From positions 16,301,170 to 16,365,169 of the forward strand of contig CM050655.1 of assembly GCA_027574665.1 (NCBI GenBank): a DNA stretch of 64,000 nt, in the 5' to 3' direction. How positions within the stretch are numbered: the stretch's first letter is position 1; each line of letters begins with the position of its first letter. This document shows positions 35,591 through 50,410 of this stretch, one piece after another. The notes beneath the pieces are model-generated. The model made no database searches, had not been told where the DNA came from, and was given only the letters and a program-made list of their open reading frames with translations. The DNA is from Rhynochetos jubatus. Lineage: Eukaryota > Chordata > Aves > Eurypygiformes > Rhynochetidae. Made by a program: the position numbers and the translations under genes.

Positions 35591-38500
35591 ACTCTAGAAA
35601 TTATTGGAAGCTGACAATATGAACAAATTAGTATTTCTCAGCAGTCATCTGGTGGGGAAGGATAGCTTGAATTTACCAATTGATCCTGCCTATGAAGTGA
35701 TATTAAGCATCTTCTTACTGAGTCCAAGAATCAGAGAATGTGGTCAATAAACCAACCTAACATATTATAATTTCTAATACATGCAATGTCCATTTCTACT
35801 GCTTAAACACCTCTGCTACTCTCCCATTTGTGTTCATTAATAATCGTCACTCCTGGGAAAGACAACTGGGAAACTTCTTTTCACGTCATGTCTGCAAAAT
35901 AGGACATGAAGTTGCGTTCATCAGTTCAGCAGCAGCAGTTCTCCCAGTTGAAACCAGCCAGGCCAGGAAAGTGACACGAACAGGATGCTGCTAAACATGC
36001 ACAACTCAAAAACACACACTATATTCCTTTCTGCATGATTTGCTGCCATTTAAAAGACAATAAACAGCAACTTTAGATTGCTAACAACATGTCATTTAAG
36101 GTTTGCTGTTGCTCAACATCAAGAAAAATCAATGCCAGCTCTACAGGGGCAGAAAACCCAGAGAAGTGAGCTCCATTTCAGGTCTGTTTGAACTCATTTC
36201 CTTTCTCCATGGTTGCCCCCTTGTACACCCCCTCAGGCATCCCCTCACAGCAGGCATGACAGCTTGACACATTGACAGCTTGCACTGAATGACAACTGAT
36301 TTGTACAAATTTCAAGCCTTATAAATCTACCTGTCACAACAACAACATAAAAGAGCTTGGACCCAGCAGGTAACTCAGAAAAAGCTTCCCCTGACAGCAT
36401 TTTCTGAAAAGCAATGGCTTGCCTCCTGCCAAAAATTCCAACTATCATCCTTGTATAACTTTGAATAAAAATTCAGGGCCCATTTTCTTGCCAACAGGCT
36501 ACCAATCGTCTTATTTAAAGATTAAAAAGAGTGAGCAAGAAAAAAAAAAGCCATCCACAGAATTTCATTTTATACTGATATGAAAGTAGTACCACCTGCT
36601 ATGGCAGGATTACCACACCATTTTTCTCTACAGTGCTCAGACAGAGTAAATGAGCAAGGCTTTTTACGGTATTTAAACAATATCCCAGATTGCAATGCTG
36701 TTATGCATCCATTACATTGGAGTTGTTAGTCAATGCCACTCTTGCTGATAGAAGTTCAAGAGTTTTTTTGGTTTATTTTGGGAGGCTGTTTTGTTTGATT
36801 TTTTTTCTTGCAGAGTTGTTAAAAAAGCAAAATTGCAATTTCAGAAACCAGTAACGCTTTTCAAGCTACATTTTGCTGTCCAGCTCTGGTGGAAATCCAC
36901 ACAGACATTAGCTAAAATGCTAAGCGTTCGGTGTTTCATAAGTAATGCTATGCAAGAGAACAGCACGGCATTTAATGCTAACGCTTACAAAGGAATATAC
37001 AGGGAATGCAGTAATTCTGAAAAGCTACTTCTGAAAGGAGTTTATACCAAAAGAGTTTTGAAACTGCAAGAAGGCTCCACAAAGATGATGAAACTGATAT
37101 GATGTTTAAAATGATGCAGTTTTAAAGTATCCTGAGAATTCTCCACAAAACCACTTTTCAAGTGCAGGAAGTACTAAATCAGCTGTCTTTAAACCTGAAA
37201 AAAAATCATATTAATGAAATTATACCTGTGATTAGGGACAGAAAATGTTATTTGTGGTGTTTTACTTAAAAACTCAAAGTGTTCAGCAGCTTGAAATCAT
37301 AGTTTATAACGACTCCAAAATACAAGCTTTCTACTGAGCTGCTAGATAATAAAAGCCATTAATAATACATGTATAATTTGTATAGTCTATAAATTCAGCC
37401 AATGAGACCTCAAAGAAATGGCCGCCTTTCTCTGTAACTCAGAAATTTTAATTGTCAAAGCCACTTTGTACACACATAGAGAGCTGATGATCAGTGCAAA
37501 TCATAACAGCACAAGTTGAGTGCTATTTCACATTTGTAGCTATCATATGCTCTCTCTACACTTGCTAAATAACCTAAGATGCTGAAAATTCAAGCTTTTC
37601 CATACTGCGCTGGCAAGTCCCCGGTTTCCTTTACGTGACGATTTAGTGCAGAAAGTAAGAACATTCTCAAGCAAAATATTCTAACAGAAACAAACAAACA
37701 AAACAAATCAAAAAAAAGGGAAAAAAATCAACAACAAAGCAGCACGCCCTTACACTCTCACCACTTGTGGACATTTGCTAGTTGCCTTACGTTTGCTTAA
37801 GAAGAGATGGGGAAAAAAGGAAAGTGAATTTTACAAATAAAAAGAATTATACAAAACAAGTGACAAATTCCTAGTACTTAGAAATAATTTAACTTAACAT
37901 GAATATTCTACAAAAACTTTTTTCCTAACAGGCAACTTTTCAAGGAAACTAACAACCTAGCACATCACTGATGTTTCCAGTGAAGTTGCAACTTGTTTCT
38001 GTTCCTGCGGACCGCCTTCTTAGTGTAAAATCTTAACAGAAAGTTTAAGCAGGCTGTTAAAACTTCCCATTGAGGCATAAGAACAAACACCTACATAAAA
38101 CAGAATTATCACAGATCATGGGATCTTCAAGACAAGGTACCTTCAGTTAACAAAGGTTAACCACATAGCTTCTTGAAAACATCAGCCAAGATAAACTTCT
38201 TATGGCATGGAGTGTATGTCTGGAAACATACTTGCACTGGCCCCAAAATACCCAGCCTTGTGAAGGAGGAAAAGACAAGTTATTTCCATATCTCCCTTGT
38301 GCGAAAGCACTAACATAGCTACCTGAAGATAATCAACAGTTAGCTAGATATTATGGGCAGTAAGTTACTATTCTGGTTCAATTATCTTGGCTGGATGTCT
38401 TGGAAAAAAAGGATGCACATTCTCCTTGTCCAGTCATGGGAATTTTGTTCTGGTTTGTTTTGCGTTTTTTCTTTTCTTTCAAATTTTTCTTTACACCTAA

Positions 38501-41500
38501 CATTTTTAAACACAGAACAACATCACTTTCATAGTAGAATATGAAATGATACAAGAAGTAAGTGGGTTTAGAAAATCTCATAAAATGACAGCCACTGGTA
38601 GAGGGGCTCTAAAGCGATGCACCAACAACACCTGAGCCATCAGTGAGGGCGGACAAAACAGAACCTGGCTGCAGGGGATGGAAAGCCCATTTCTTGTGTG
38701 GGAAGAGCAAAGGCTTGAATTTTAGCATTGCTGGAGTTGCTTTCTTCCCCAGATTTTGAAACCATAACTACTACATTGATTTTTCTTCCCATTCCAATTC
38801 CACAGTATATACAGGTCTATGCTTAACATACGTGGCCAAAATAGGGTCCCAAGGTGAATATGTATTATTCCTCAGAAAATGTGTTGGGGTAGACAGGAGG
38901 AGAAAGACTGATACACACAAACTACCTTCAACTTTTTGATCCTTTCTATGTGTAGAAACACAACAAAGCAGAAATCTTAGCTTCTTTGCATACAAGGATG
39001 GAACTTGTTACTGATGGAAAAGGGCAGATAAATGGTACAAATAAAGCCTGTGAAGGGCAGGTTCTAGCATGTCTAGGATTTTGTCCCTTGGATGTCAGTA
39101 CATTTTTGCCACTTAGAACCCTGTGTGTTATTTGTAACTGTCAGTGGAAGGGAAATCTGTAATTGTTAAGAGGGAAAGAGCCTGTGCAAATTCTTCCCAG
39201 TGCAAAGTGAACAGTCAATCACTTTTATAAGGACAGGAACAACTGAAACTATCCATTCGTATACTTTCCTTTAGTCAACAATATTACCTTTAGTAATCTG
39301 GGGAATGTGCATCCATAAATTACAGAAAGTGTTATTGCATTGCTGAATAAACAGCAACATTTCCATCAGCAGCAGTGGCAGCCCCACAAAGGTATAACAA
39401 ACAGACTCAATCATTTTCTTGTCAAGCTTTGCAATGACTGCAGAGTTTACTGCTGGAGATAATGTTGCTTTCCTCAGCATTGTGTGCCAAACTGCAAACT
39501 GCTTATTAAAACAAAACCTCTTTTTCTGAGCAGCATGAGTTGGATAATCACTTATTGCACTCAAGAAAAAACAGGTTTGATGCCCAGAGGTGGTTAGCAA
39601 TCAAGCATATGCATTAACATTTGGTTTGTAAAAACTGCTTAAAAAAATAAGTGATCTAAAAAGGAATTATGAGAACCAGTGCCCCAGGTTGATCATTTTC
39701 CCTGTTAATATACTGTTACTGATAAAATATTTCAAAGTACTCTAATATGCCTCTGAGAGAGAAATTAGCAAAGACAGACAGGAATGAAATATAAATCAAC
39801 TATTCCTAATCAGATAGGTCCTCTTTAAAAAAAATGCTTTTTAAGAGGAACAACTGGATTGCGTTTTTGCATTCCAGGCACAGGTGGCAACTTGCTTTTC
39901 TGAGAAGGAAAAAAAAAAACCATAAACTTAAAAACTAGTCAACTGTGTCAGAGATACTGCTGAAGCACAAATCTATTATTACCATCCAAAGAAACAGCTT
40001 GGCATAACTAAGCCGACCAATACTCCTGAAAAACCCAGTTCAATTTTCTTTGCTTAAAACAGATTGACAACCATTTTACTTGGTTGAATAACAGGAAAGT
40101 CAGAGACACAAATGAGCAAGCTCTGCCATGTCACGAAAACACTGCTGTAAAGCAAGCCATTATTCTTGACTTTAGAATGGCTCCCTTTCTTCCTCTTTTC
40201 ATTTTCTTAATGATTAGAGATATATTAATATAAAGGTAAGCAGACAGCCTTCTCTCTGCTATGCTGGCACTGCTGGTTTCCTTCTAACACTGAGCTATCA
40301 GCTGCTCAGGAAAACATCAACGTCCAAATAATGGAGATTTCAAGACTATTCTAAGTTTGAGCAGAGTATCACGAGACTCTCAAAGCCACGCACACAAAAA
40401 AGGGAACTTAAGAAGATGACAGTGGCATTTGACACTGATCTTCAGCAAGCACATGAACACAAAGCCCGGGCTGTATCCAAAAAAGAAAAAAGTAATGGTA
40501 GCCAAGTTCTGGGAACCAGCACCTGGAGCACTTCTGATATCCTCAGGGTGGGAAGTTCCAAACTTATAAAATCTTCTTTGATTCCACAAAAGTTTGAGTA
40601 GTTTTTTTCAAGAGTATGTATGTGACCTGCAAGCCTAAACCCTAATAAAATGTCAGATTTGTTTTCTGTGGAGCAAAGCCACCCTGGCTGTAATTAGACA
40701 TAAAAATTAAGCATTTGTATCAGTTATATCTTCAAATTATTTTGATTCAAAGGAAGGTTAAATCATGCCAATCTGCACATCTGTGCTTCCGTTAACATTT
40801 GTACAACCTGAGTAATTGCATCAGTGTAAGCCCCTAGAAAAAGCCTCGAAGCCAGTTTAGAGTATGATTATATTAAGATGTTTTAACTTGGTCAGATGCA
40901 AAATCATGGCAACATTCTTATCAGATTTCCTTGTCAAATGGGATTAATGTTAAAGAAACGGATTCATAAAATATCATTGTAGCCATTAAGATCTGAAAAC
41001 CCTTGAAAATAACAATTCATTTCCTTCTCTCACCTACTTCTAAATGACCATAAAGAAAATTAAACTTCTGTGCAGTAATATCTGCCAGAACAACAGTGAA
41101 ATAAGAGAAATGCCAAACCATCTCCAAGACAAACAGCCTAACTAACATTTTCATCATGATCATGACTATTTCTTTCCTTTCTTACTCTGAATTTTTTGTC
41201 CTCCTTAGGCCTTTGTCTTCTCTCGCCTACTCTTCCACCAGAACTGGGCTACAGAGCTGTTTGCTTTAACAGGTGTATTTCTCTTCCAGGTTCTGCCCAG
41301 AAACTAATACATCTCCCAGACCCAAATAACAGCTTTAATATGATTTTGTCCATTCCCTTTCACATCTCCTTACTCCTACAGTCTTGTACTCTGTAGTCCT
41401 CTCAAGCACTCACATATTGAAATCAACTATAGCTTTCTCCTTTTTTCTCATTCCTACTCCTCCCTATAACCCTCAGACACCTCCTTCCACTCATACTCAT

Positions 41501-41939
41501 TTCCCACTCTCTTACCCTAAAAGTAATTGGTTTTACACACTAATACCAAGACAGGCATCACAGCAAGGAAAAGATGCTGAGAAAAAATAACTCAAAATCA
41601 TCAATACTACCATAAATCTCCATGAAAAAAAGAAATTTTTCATATTGGTACAACTAGAGGAATATACTTTTTTCAAAGTGAGCAAGTGTTCCATCCCTAA
41701 AATGAACTGTTGCATTGCAGCATGCCTGAACCACTAACATACCTAAATAAATACAGTAATACATCCACTCTTACTATCTTTAACTAACACCATCATATTC
41801 AGCGATTACGTAGGCAAAACGAGATGATTGAGTTAAACTGCAAGTTACCCTTTAGTGCACTAGGTGTATGATCTGCTACCCAAAGGTTCCAGAGTGTCCT
41901 TTAATTTCCATCATTATCTACTGACATGCCCAAATGATT
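35591..41939. other. AT-rich non-coding stretch
   Basis: No gene, RNA or repeat recognised. The 103-codon + strand frame at 36791-37102 lies in a patch with about five CpG but shows no domain or splice sites. Open frames at 39271-39600 (109 codons, -) and elsewhere look random. Confidence 0.65.
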
Positions 41940-42150
41940 CTTTGGCTACTTGTTAATAAAAGAATCAGAAGGTGCTAATCTCATTATCGCCTTGTCAGCA
42001 GTTCCTGTCAGAGTGTTGTTGCCCATTAATCGCCTGCTGCTGCAGTCAATCAGGATCCTGCCATGCATTCCCCCCAACATGTTTATTCTTTTACCTGTTA
42101 AGATAGTAGCTAACCAAAGTGTCACAGCACACTACACTGACTAGCACCGC
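41940..42150. promoter_or_regulatory. Candidate element with paired homeodomain cores
   Basis: The CCCATTAATCGCCTG segment and the CAATCAGG word near 42050 resemble homeodomain and CAAT-type sites. Nearby, the - strand has a zero-length acceptor/donor junction (CTATCTTAACAG|GTAAAA, at 42094/42095) of recursive type with a weak donor. The 64-codon + strand frame over it is not convincing. Confidence 0.18.
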
Positions 42151-43061
42151 ATTATAGAAACAATTATTTACCTTCCTCTATAGCATCACAGATATGATTA
42201 CATAGTTCAGAACAGCTTAGCTAGGCTGAGGCTCTACGTCTTCAGCTCCATCTTCCTAATTTATTACTTGGTTTACTTCACAGTCATGCTAACGCAGCCA
42301 GGAAAGTAATTGCCACCATATGAAAAACCCCAAGAGAATTCCTGTGCCCAGGCAGAAAACTGCCACTCACTGTTCAAACTGGAGAGTGCACATTTATTCC
42401 TACTACTTCAAACAGTAGGCATAATTTATATGATGATACACACTGCAAACCTAACTCAGAGTTTATATATCCCAAACCACATTTCTCAGTATGTGCTGAC
42501 AGAAATTTCAGACAGATATCCACAATCATCCAAAACTTCTCTCAGATTGGCATATTAAAAGATTCTAATTATTTGTCAGACCAGAGGAGTAGACCAATAT
42601 ATGAAATTCATATTAATGAGACAAGTATTTCCAATTAATGAAAACAAAGATAAACACTAAATAGTATAATGCAACACAAATAAAAAATGCAGGCAAAGTA
42701 AGTGGGAAGAAGAATCAAAATAGCATGCCAAAGGACAGAACAACAACCTGTCAAACACATCCCTGTCTCACTAGGATTAGTTATATGCTACAGTTTTCAA
42801 AAGGAGGTGCCTAAAATTCAGGTGTATAACATCTGTTTAAGAGATCGAGCATGGGTCAGAACACCATGTTACAGAAAACTCTTGAGTATCCCATTCTGCA
42901 GGTACCCAGTAGCAGCTTTTCACTAGAACTATAAAGAACAATTCTGTAAAATCCAAGAGACTTTGTCCAAAGACCTTGTGGCTCCGGCCCCTCTCCATAA
43001 CCCTTGGAAAGGTAAAAATTAACTGAGATAGAAATTCCCTCTCTATACTAGGAAAATAATT

Positions 43062-43081
43062 GGGGGAGAGGGGGGAGGGGG
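43062..43081 (+). repeat. G-rich tract, quadruplex motif
   Basis: Five G, AGA, six G, A, five G: long G runs joined by short loops. No functional context is visible. Confidence 0.8.
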
Positions 43082-46000
43082 ATGGAAAGGCAAAAAAACA
43101 GTCGAAGACAAAGATTCAATGAAAACAAGTCAGTATTTTGTTCTATTCCCCAACAGATAGCAACTCTTTCTTCTTTCCAAAAACCACACACTGCTCTTCA
43201 CATAAACATGTAGCTACAAAAAGCCTTAACACAGAATTGAGATGAGGTTTGAACAAGAGAAGGCGAGGCATGCTATTTCCCAACTGGCTGAGATTCAGTG
43301 CTAGCACTAGAAGCTGTGGCCAACATATTAACAAAATTCATTTGTTTCTACTGAGCACATAACTCCACCTCTATGATCTAAATTTTCCCATGCACTATGC
43401 AACAGACACTACAGAAAGACAGTTCTTTGTGTCCATCTTGTTTACAGTTTTTGAGAGATCGCTAACACCCTTTAAAGATGCCACCCTAGGAACCATGAAA
43501 TCACCTCAGCTCTAATAGAAGTGTAATACCCAGGTAGAGGATCCAGATTCAGTTGCCATTCATGGTATTGGCTCTGAAGTTATCTAAAAAAATCAATACC
43601 ATTGTAAAGCATTCTCTGCAATACGATTCATGGGAAAGGGTCTCAAGTAAATGGGTAGCCTAAACAGTTTAGAAGTATCTTCACAACTTATTCCCAACCC
43701 TAACAGCATACAAAGAGTATGGTCATATACATGCAGAACCACATCCTCTCTTGATCACAAAATGCCAATTGCCCTTTAATCAACAAAACACTTATCAGAA
43801 TCTCATACAGAAATAACCTCCAGTGTTTTCCCCTCTCCTTCTATTAATTTAGGCCACTTTGATTAGACAATCATTTAGTTAGGTTTTCCAGTTGTTTGGG
43901 TGTGGTGTTTCCCCCCCCCCCAAAAAAACCCTTTAGTCCATTATTTAGGGTAACTAAATAATGCAGAAACACATCAGTCTACACTTTTTCTATTGAACAT
44001 CAATGGAGTATTTTGGCACAGTCCTAACGCATCCACCACATCTAAATTAAAAACATGGAAACGAGTGAAAAACTGTGTAAGTGGAAACAGGGGAAGGAAT
44101 GTTATTTAGACGGAGGAATCACATTTGCATCTCAATCCAGGCATCCCATGTTTGCCATAATACCACTACATAGTTGAGTAGCACAAGATTGTGAAAGTGA
44201 AATTGTTTTGGCTGAGCTGACAGTAATAAGGTTGATATGAATCACAGAACCATTTAGCATGAACTATATTATAATATTCAATTTAATCATGTTAAGTGTA
44301 AGGGGAGGGAGAAGTAGGGTAAAAGGAATATACAAGCAATTTACTTGCAGGCACTTTTAACAACTTTATTTAAGCTTGTTTTATCTGCATAAAGAATATC
44401 CCAATATGCTTGTTAAGTGAAATGAAAATGGAAAGTGTTTCAAGTAGCATAAAGACATTAAAGAATGCCTTAAAGTGTATGAAAATTTTACATCAGCTCT
44501 TATTACAACTGATCGCTAAACTGACAAGGGGGAAAAAATGTATCTCAAGTTTCCCTCCACTTGTACATTAATAGGCACATTTAAGCACCATTCTGCAAAG
44601 AAACTGAAACACTTCAATTCTGAAAGAACAACTCTGACTTTAGCTGTACTAATAATGAGTAATATCAAGATATACTTCTATTTAAGAGAAGGTAAAGACC
44701 TCTTCGGTTCTTTTGTTATTCCAATTTATTTTGCTAAAGTAGATGAATGTACACCTGTAGATTTTATGCTAGGCAGTCAAGGATACTGATTGTTATTTTA
44801 AGTCTCGTGTAATAAAATGAAGCCTCTTCAAAGTGCAAAACTAGGCTTTATTGGTGGCAATTCATTAGAACCAAGATCAGCTTTAAAAGTATCCCAGGTA
44901 TCTCCTGATTTAGATGATAGTTTCCTACTTCAGTCTCTTACAGTGAAAAAGTTGGGGTTTTGGCGTACAAACTTAGCCATCCACGTGTGACCAGGTTTTC
45001 AGATACCATATTTGTCATGCGAAAGATTTCTGTCTTCATCAGTTTTTGACCTTACCAAACTAGAAACTCAAATGTATTGTTCAATACCAAATGATTAAAG
45101 GCATTGAAAACATCCAGACCCCTACAAAAACCAAATCCTGGTAGCAAAGTAGATGCAAAGCATCTATAGCATCTGAAATGTACCCTTTAACCAATGTGTT
45201 CAAAGAGGATGCAAGCCATTATGACTAGACAGAGTTTATATACATGCTTAAATTTTCAGAGTACACAAAAAAATACTGTGTCAAAAAATATCTAGTCCCA
45301 AAAGGGGGTCTTCTGCCTACAACACATCTCCTAGCTCCTCTTTCGGCCTGTTTGATTAGGATTTAGCCTATGCTGACAGATTATCTTTGGAAAGGCCCCT
45401 GGCTGTGCCAGAAAGAACAAGTTAAGCAAAGGATTAACCAATACACTCTCACTAATGCAGTCAAACTGTCACCAGGATCAAAGACTTCCACAAGAAACAG
45501 AAAGCAATTTACGCAAGTGTCCCTCCATGAACTAATGCAAAATATACTATAACAATCACATTGTGCCTGAGTGAAAGACTATACTTCTCCGCTTTCACTT
45601 CTCAAGGAAAAAAAAAAAGGAAAAAAATCTTTGTACTTAAATCAGACTGTTTATTCTCTAAGCAAATACTTCCATCTTCTCAGCACTTCTACTGAGACAA
45701 AAGACATCGTAAGAAAACGCACACACAGTACTCTTATAATGGGAAAGTATTAAAACAAGAAAATTCAACTCAAACAATGAAATAGAACAGGTCTTCAGAG
45801 CTCATTGTTAACTTTACTGAGCCACTTGATGCTGAAAAACAGGGTATAGAATGAAGTAGCTCAGCCCCCAGCTACCCCCCAGTGACAATCATGATTCAGG
45901 AAACAAATAGTTCGAGAAATCCCACCTAAATTTTGCTCAAAGCCTATCATTTTTATTAGATGCTGTGTGATGGACTTTATGTAAGGATGAAACTGAAAAA

Positions 46001-49000
46001 CTATTTATGTCAAAAATTGCAGAAGCATCCCTAATACAAGGAGAAGGAAACCTATAATTATACTTTAAAAGAGCATGTTAGAGCCAATACTGTTCAAAAA
46101 CATCTTGGGAAACAAATAATTATACAGATGTAAGGCAACTAACGTTACTAGTGTTCCTCACTAAAAAGTTCATTGATTAATATATCAACATACTGATAAT
46201 TTAAATCAATATACTGATTTCAAATATATCACAAGTGAACCATATTAAAAAAAAAACTGTGATGCTCTGTGTGTACCACTGAAAGGAGTGTAAATACTGA
46301 GACTCAGTCCCAAATTCTAAAAGTTACAGAAGCCAAACTGAAGAAAGATTAAGCGTATTTTGGAAGCCACCTCGCAGTTACACTACTGCTTTCTTCAGAC
46401 GAAAATATCCCCTCTCTCCCAAAGGAAAAAACAATTCACTAGGTTTTAGCATGGGAAGTGCAGTACATAAAGCTATGAATGGCACTTTTTTAGAACTGGT
46501 TTTAAGTTTACAACCAAGTTTACCTAATTGCCTGTGTCTCATATGTCCACAGTAAATTCTATTTATTATGATTTCTCTTTGGATCTTGGTAGTACCTGCA
46601 TACAACCTGGACTTGTGTGCCTAATATAGATATATGTTGTGTACGTAATGGTATTTATGAAATAAATGATAAAACAGCACAGCCTCTACAAAATGTGTAA
46701 TTAGCCCAACCCTATAAAAGCGCACTGATATATAAATAGCCTGCTTAATAAGGAACAAAACTGTGCAATTTAACCCACAAATAAAACAGGAAGGAAGTTA
46801 AGCCACTTTGAATAAATATTACAGATTTTATAGGGGGAAAAAATAAAATATACATAATGCCTGCAAGCACTGCCAACATTCTATATAGCAAAGGACATAT
46901 TACATCCATAAAGCTCATGGGTTTAATAGTGAAAATAAAGAAGTCAATGCATTACTAAACATAGCCTCTCTGCTTGGATGATGCTATTGTAAAAACGTGG
47001 CAAGAACTTGCATGAACACTCTCCTAGATACTCCACTCCAACCTCTCATTGTTACGGTTATTCTATACCTGCGTTGACCTAAAGTCATACTGAACGTGGT
47101 CCCATACATCCTAAGAAAAGGTATTTAGCTCAGAATATGACAAATCAAACCCCCAAAATTCCCAACAATCATTTCAATGCTTGTCTAACGTAAACAAGCC
47201 ACTACATTTTTCCAGTACATTGTTTCAGAAAAAAGCAAACTGAACAACTAAATGAGACACAAGATAAAACGCTATGGTGCAAAGCCCACCTCATCTGTTG
47301 GCACTAGGAAGTGAGGCAATTACAACAGTCTTTGATGGACTCATCTTGCACTGAGTCTTCAACGTTTATACAATATGTCAACATCTAAAAAAATATTTCC
47401 GCTTCCTATCCTACTTATCCAAACTTTCCAGTTTACACAAAACGAAAAGGAACAGTAATAGCTCTTACTGAAGTATTATCCAGCAGCAGACTCAATTTCT
47501 TGACTTTGAGGCAACAAATTATTATAAACAGACTATTTAATGTGGATTAAAGCAATGGAGAAAATGCATAACAACATCGTAAGTGGGCCAGTGCTACATT
47601 TGTATGAGGACAAAAATATTAGAGAAAGTGTGGAAAGAAGGTATTGTCAGCTCTAGCCTTTAAGAACATCAGGAAGAAGAAGTACTTATTACACATCCAC
47701 TCTCTTGTCTTCCAAGTAATACCTCATTCTGTTCTCTAAAAGGAAGTGCCTATATCTACAAACTCTACTTTCCCTCCCAGCATTTACAGAGAATAATTTT
47801 GACACCTGTCTTCCAATATTTCCATGTAGAAAATATCCAAATGAAAGGACAACAAAATTGCATTTGCAAAAGATATTTTTTTACAAGTACTGAAAACATC
47901 ATGTGCTTTTGTCAGTGCTAAATTAGTCATCATGTTTGGGTTTTTTAAAGATCTTAAAACAGGACACAACACACTAATTAGATTTTTAAAAGCAACTGCA
48001 AGAATAATGGCAACAACAGTAATATCAGGGAATTTAACTCAGGACTCAGTACTAGCATCACATGGTTAATGCAGTGCATGAACAACCCACTGGTTTAATA
48101 CTTGTCCAAATTCCCAAAAACGTTAAGTCCTGATTCTTACAACAAGCTCCATATGAATCAACACCTCTGCTTATAACTACACTAATGGTTTGAAATTACA
48201 AGAAATCTGCTATTAGAACTGATGTCCTATGCACTAAGTCTATGATCTTAAAGGATTAACAGGCATAAGACTTTAAAGGGGGGGGGGTTATTCCTACCTA
48301 AGGAACAGAGGCACTTTTTTCTTCAAATATCTCAGGAAATCCCAGACCTTAGAAATGAAAAAATGTATATACATTAATTCATCTTAATTTAGCACTCCCA
48401 TTTTGCTTGAGCATGTGTGTTCTGCTATTTGGTAACAGACACCCTAAGAGACAGTTTAAGTTATCATCATCTTCAGGTTTTCCCAAAACTAGTATTATTT
48501 AACCTTTAGCTGTTCAGATTGAACAGGACAATAGCTATGTTTACCTTGTATGGTTCTGAGCAACAAAAAGGAAGGTTACATCCGAAACAGAGAAAACCAG
48601 GATTGCTCTAAGTCAATCACCATTTCATAAGTAAATTTCCATCTTGCATTTGTTTTAAATAGTGAAAGGGCCACACGTTTTGCATTTCTATTTTTGTTAA
48701 ACCATTATTCTTTCTTCATTCTTTTTTCTGCTGTAAACCTATCACTAGCCAGTCTGCAAAATTATGAAATTCAATCCTGATCCAAGAAGAATTTTGAGAT
48801 GTTCATAATATGGCAACACACACAAAAAAACCATAAACAAATAACTCAATTAATTAATGGTAAAAACTCCTGACAGCCACTCTCTAGAGAAGCGTTTGTC
48901 CTCAAAATGCTTTAAGGAAAACATACAGTATTTCATCACTGTGTTTAGACTTCTTATAAGATATGGTGTGATTAACGGAGAAAAAATAAATATTAAAAGT

Positions 49001-49632
49001 CTTACCATGTGCCAAATTAAGAAGAGCACTTGATAAAATAGGCAATTCTTCTTGTGAGTAATTTGAAAGAATAACTGTTTTTCATTACAACCTCAGCTCC
49101 CAGCAGGTCATACATAAACCAAGCCAGCTGCAGTTCAAACAAAGGTCTGTCCAAAGGATGGGCTCAAGGTGCAGACAAATTATTCTTGCAAAAACATTGC
49201 CAAGCTTTACTCTCCCCTGCGCTTTTCTCATTTTAATGAATTGGGCTTGACCCCAAAACTTAGTTATTTGTAATACCCTAGCTCCATTTTTGTTCTAAAT
49301 TTTTCCACCTTATTATAAATAAAAATTTATTTACTACAATCAAAGCAAGTCAGAGCTCTAGGAATATCCTCTAAAAACGTTCACATGATCCCTAAAGTTT
49401 ATAGAGGCTTATGAGTAAGCTATATGACCCATCAGGTATACAGTGAACAATTCATCTTACTTTAAAGCTACATACTTGAAGAAGAAAGTTCTTTCTTGTG
49501 CATCTATAGCAGTGTGTTCACAGATTGAAGTTTTCTGTTAACGATTTTCAAGTTATTCTCTACAGTTACAAAAACTGTGAGGTTAACTCAAGGGAGTTAA
49601 AGAAAGTATATGGTCCATCCATTCCTTATGTG

Positions 49633-49648
49633 AAAAAAAAAAAAAAAA
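49633..49648 (+). repeat. A16 homopolymer
   Basis: Sixteen consecutive A followed by TTAAAAG. No SINE body precedes it. Confidence 0.9.
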
Positions 49649-50392
49649 TTAAAAGTTAGCGCTTTCCATCCTATAACAAGACCACAGGATTGGATCTCCT
49701 ATGTCATCATAACTCTGTGCGAGTACCTCCCCGCTGGTTCCAACGGCATTTATGGGCAAATCACCTGAATTCGTCTGCAATCTCTCACAGATTTTGGACT
49801 TAATGGGCAACAACCACATGACTTTACCTACTGATCTTTCTACCTTTGTTAAAGAATGTAAGTTTACCTTTAGGCTTCTTTATTCCAAAGTACCATGGAG
49901 TAACTAGATGCCATATAGTCACAATAGGTATTCTACCATGTGCATACATTTTTGCAGTTAAGAACCTTGCATTCTTACCACTTTTGATTTCCAGTTCAAA
50001 GTTATAAAACCATCCACCCTTAACACATATGGAAACAAACCTTAATCTTCTTAGAGGTTTTCATGCATTAATGAAAGTGCCAGTCATTACAGTAGTAGAT
50101 GGTCAGGTTTTATAAACTTAATATTGTGGTTACAATTTCCCAGAGCCTTAGCTTACTGTAGTTCTTTTGATGTTAGTGCCTGGTGAGAAACCTTGTTTAG
50201 ACAGCTATAGGGTGGAGCTGCCAGGCTTTTAACTATGCCAGAGAACACAGACCACTGTAGAGTTGCACACAGGGGTCCTCATATCAGAATTAGTAAAATC
50301 CTGTCACAAAAAGGAGTGTAAATCCAGAACTGCTATATATCATCCAGGACATTACAGCTTCCAATCACAGTTTACAAACAAAATGACATTCC

Positions 50393-50410
50393 GGGGGGTA
50401 GGGGGGGGGG
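50393..50410 (+). repeat. G-rich tract
   Basis: Six G, TA, ten G. It lies within, and explains the Gly run of, a 78-codon + strand frame. Confidence 0.85.
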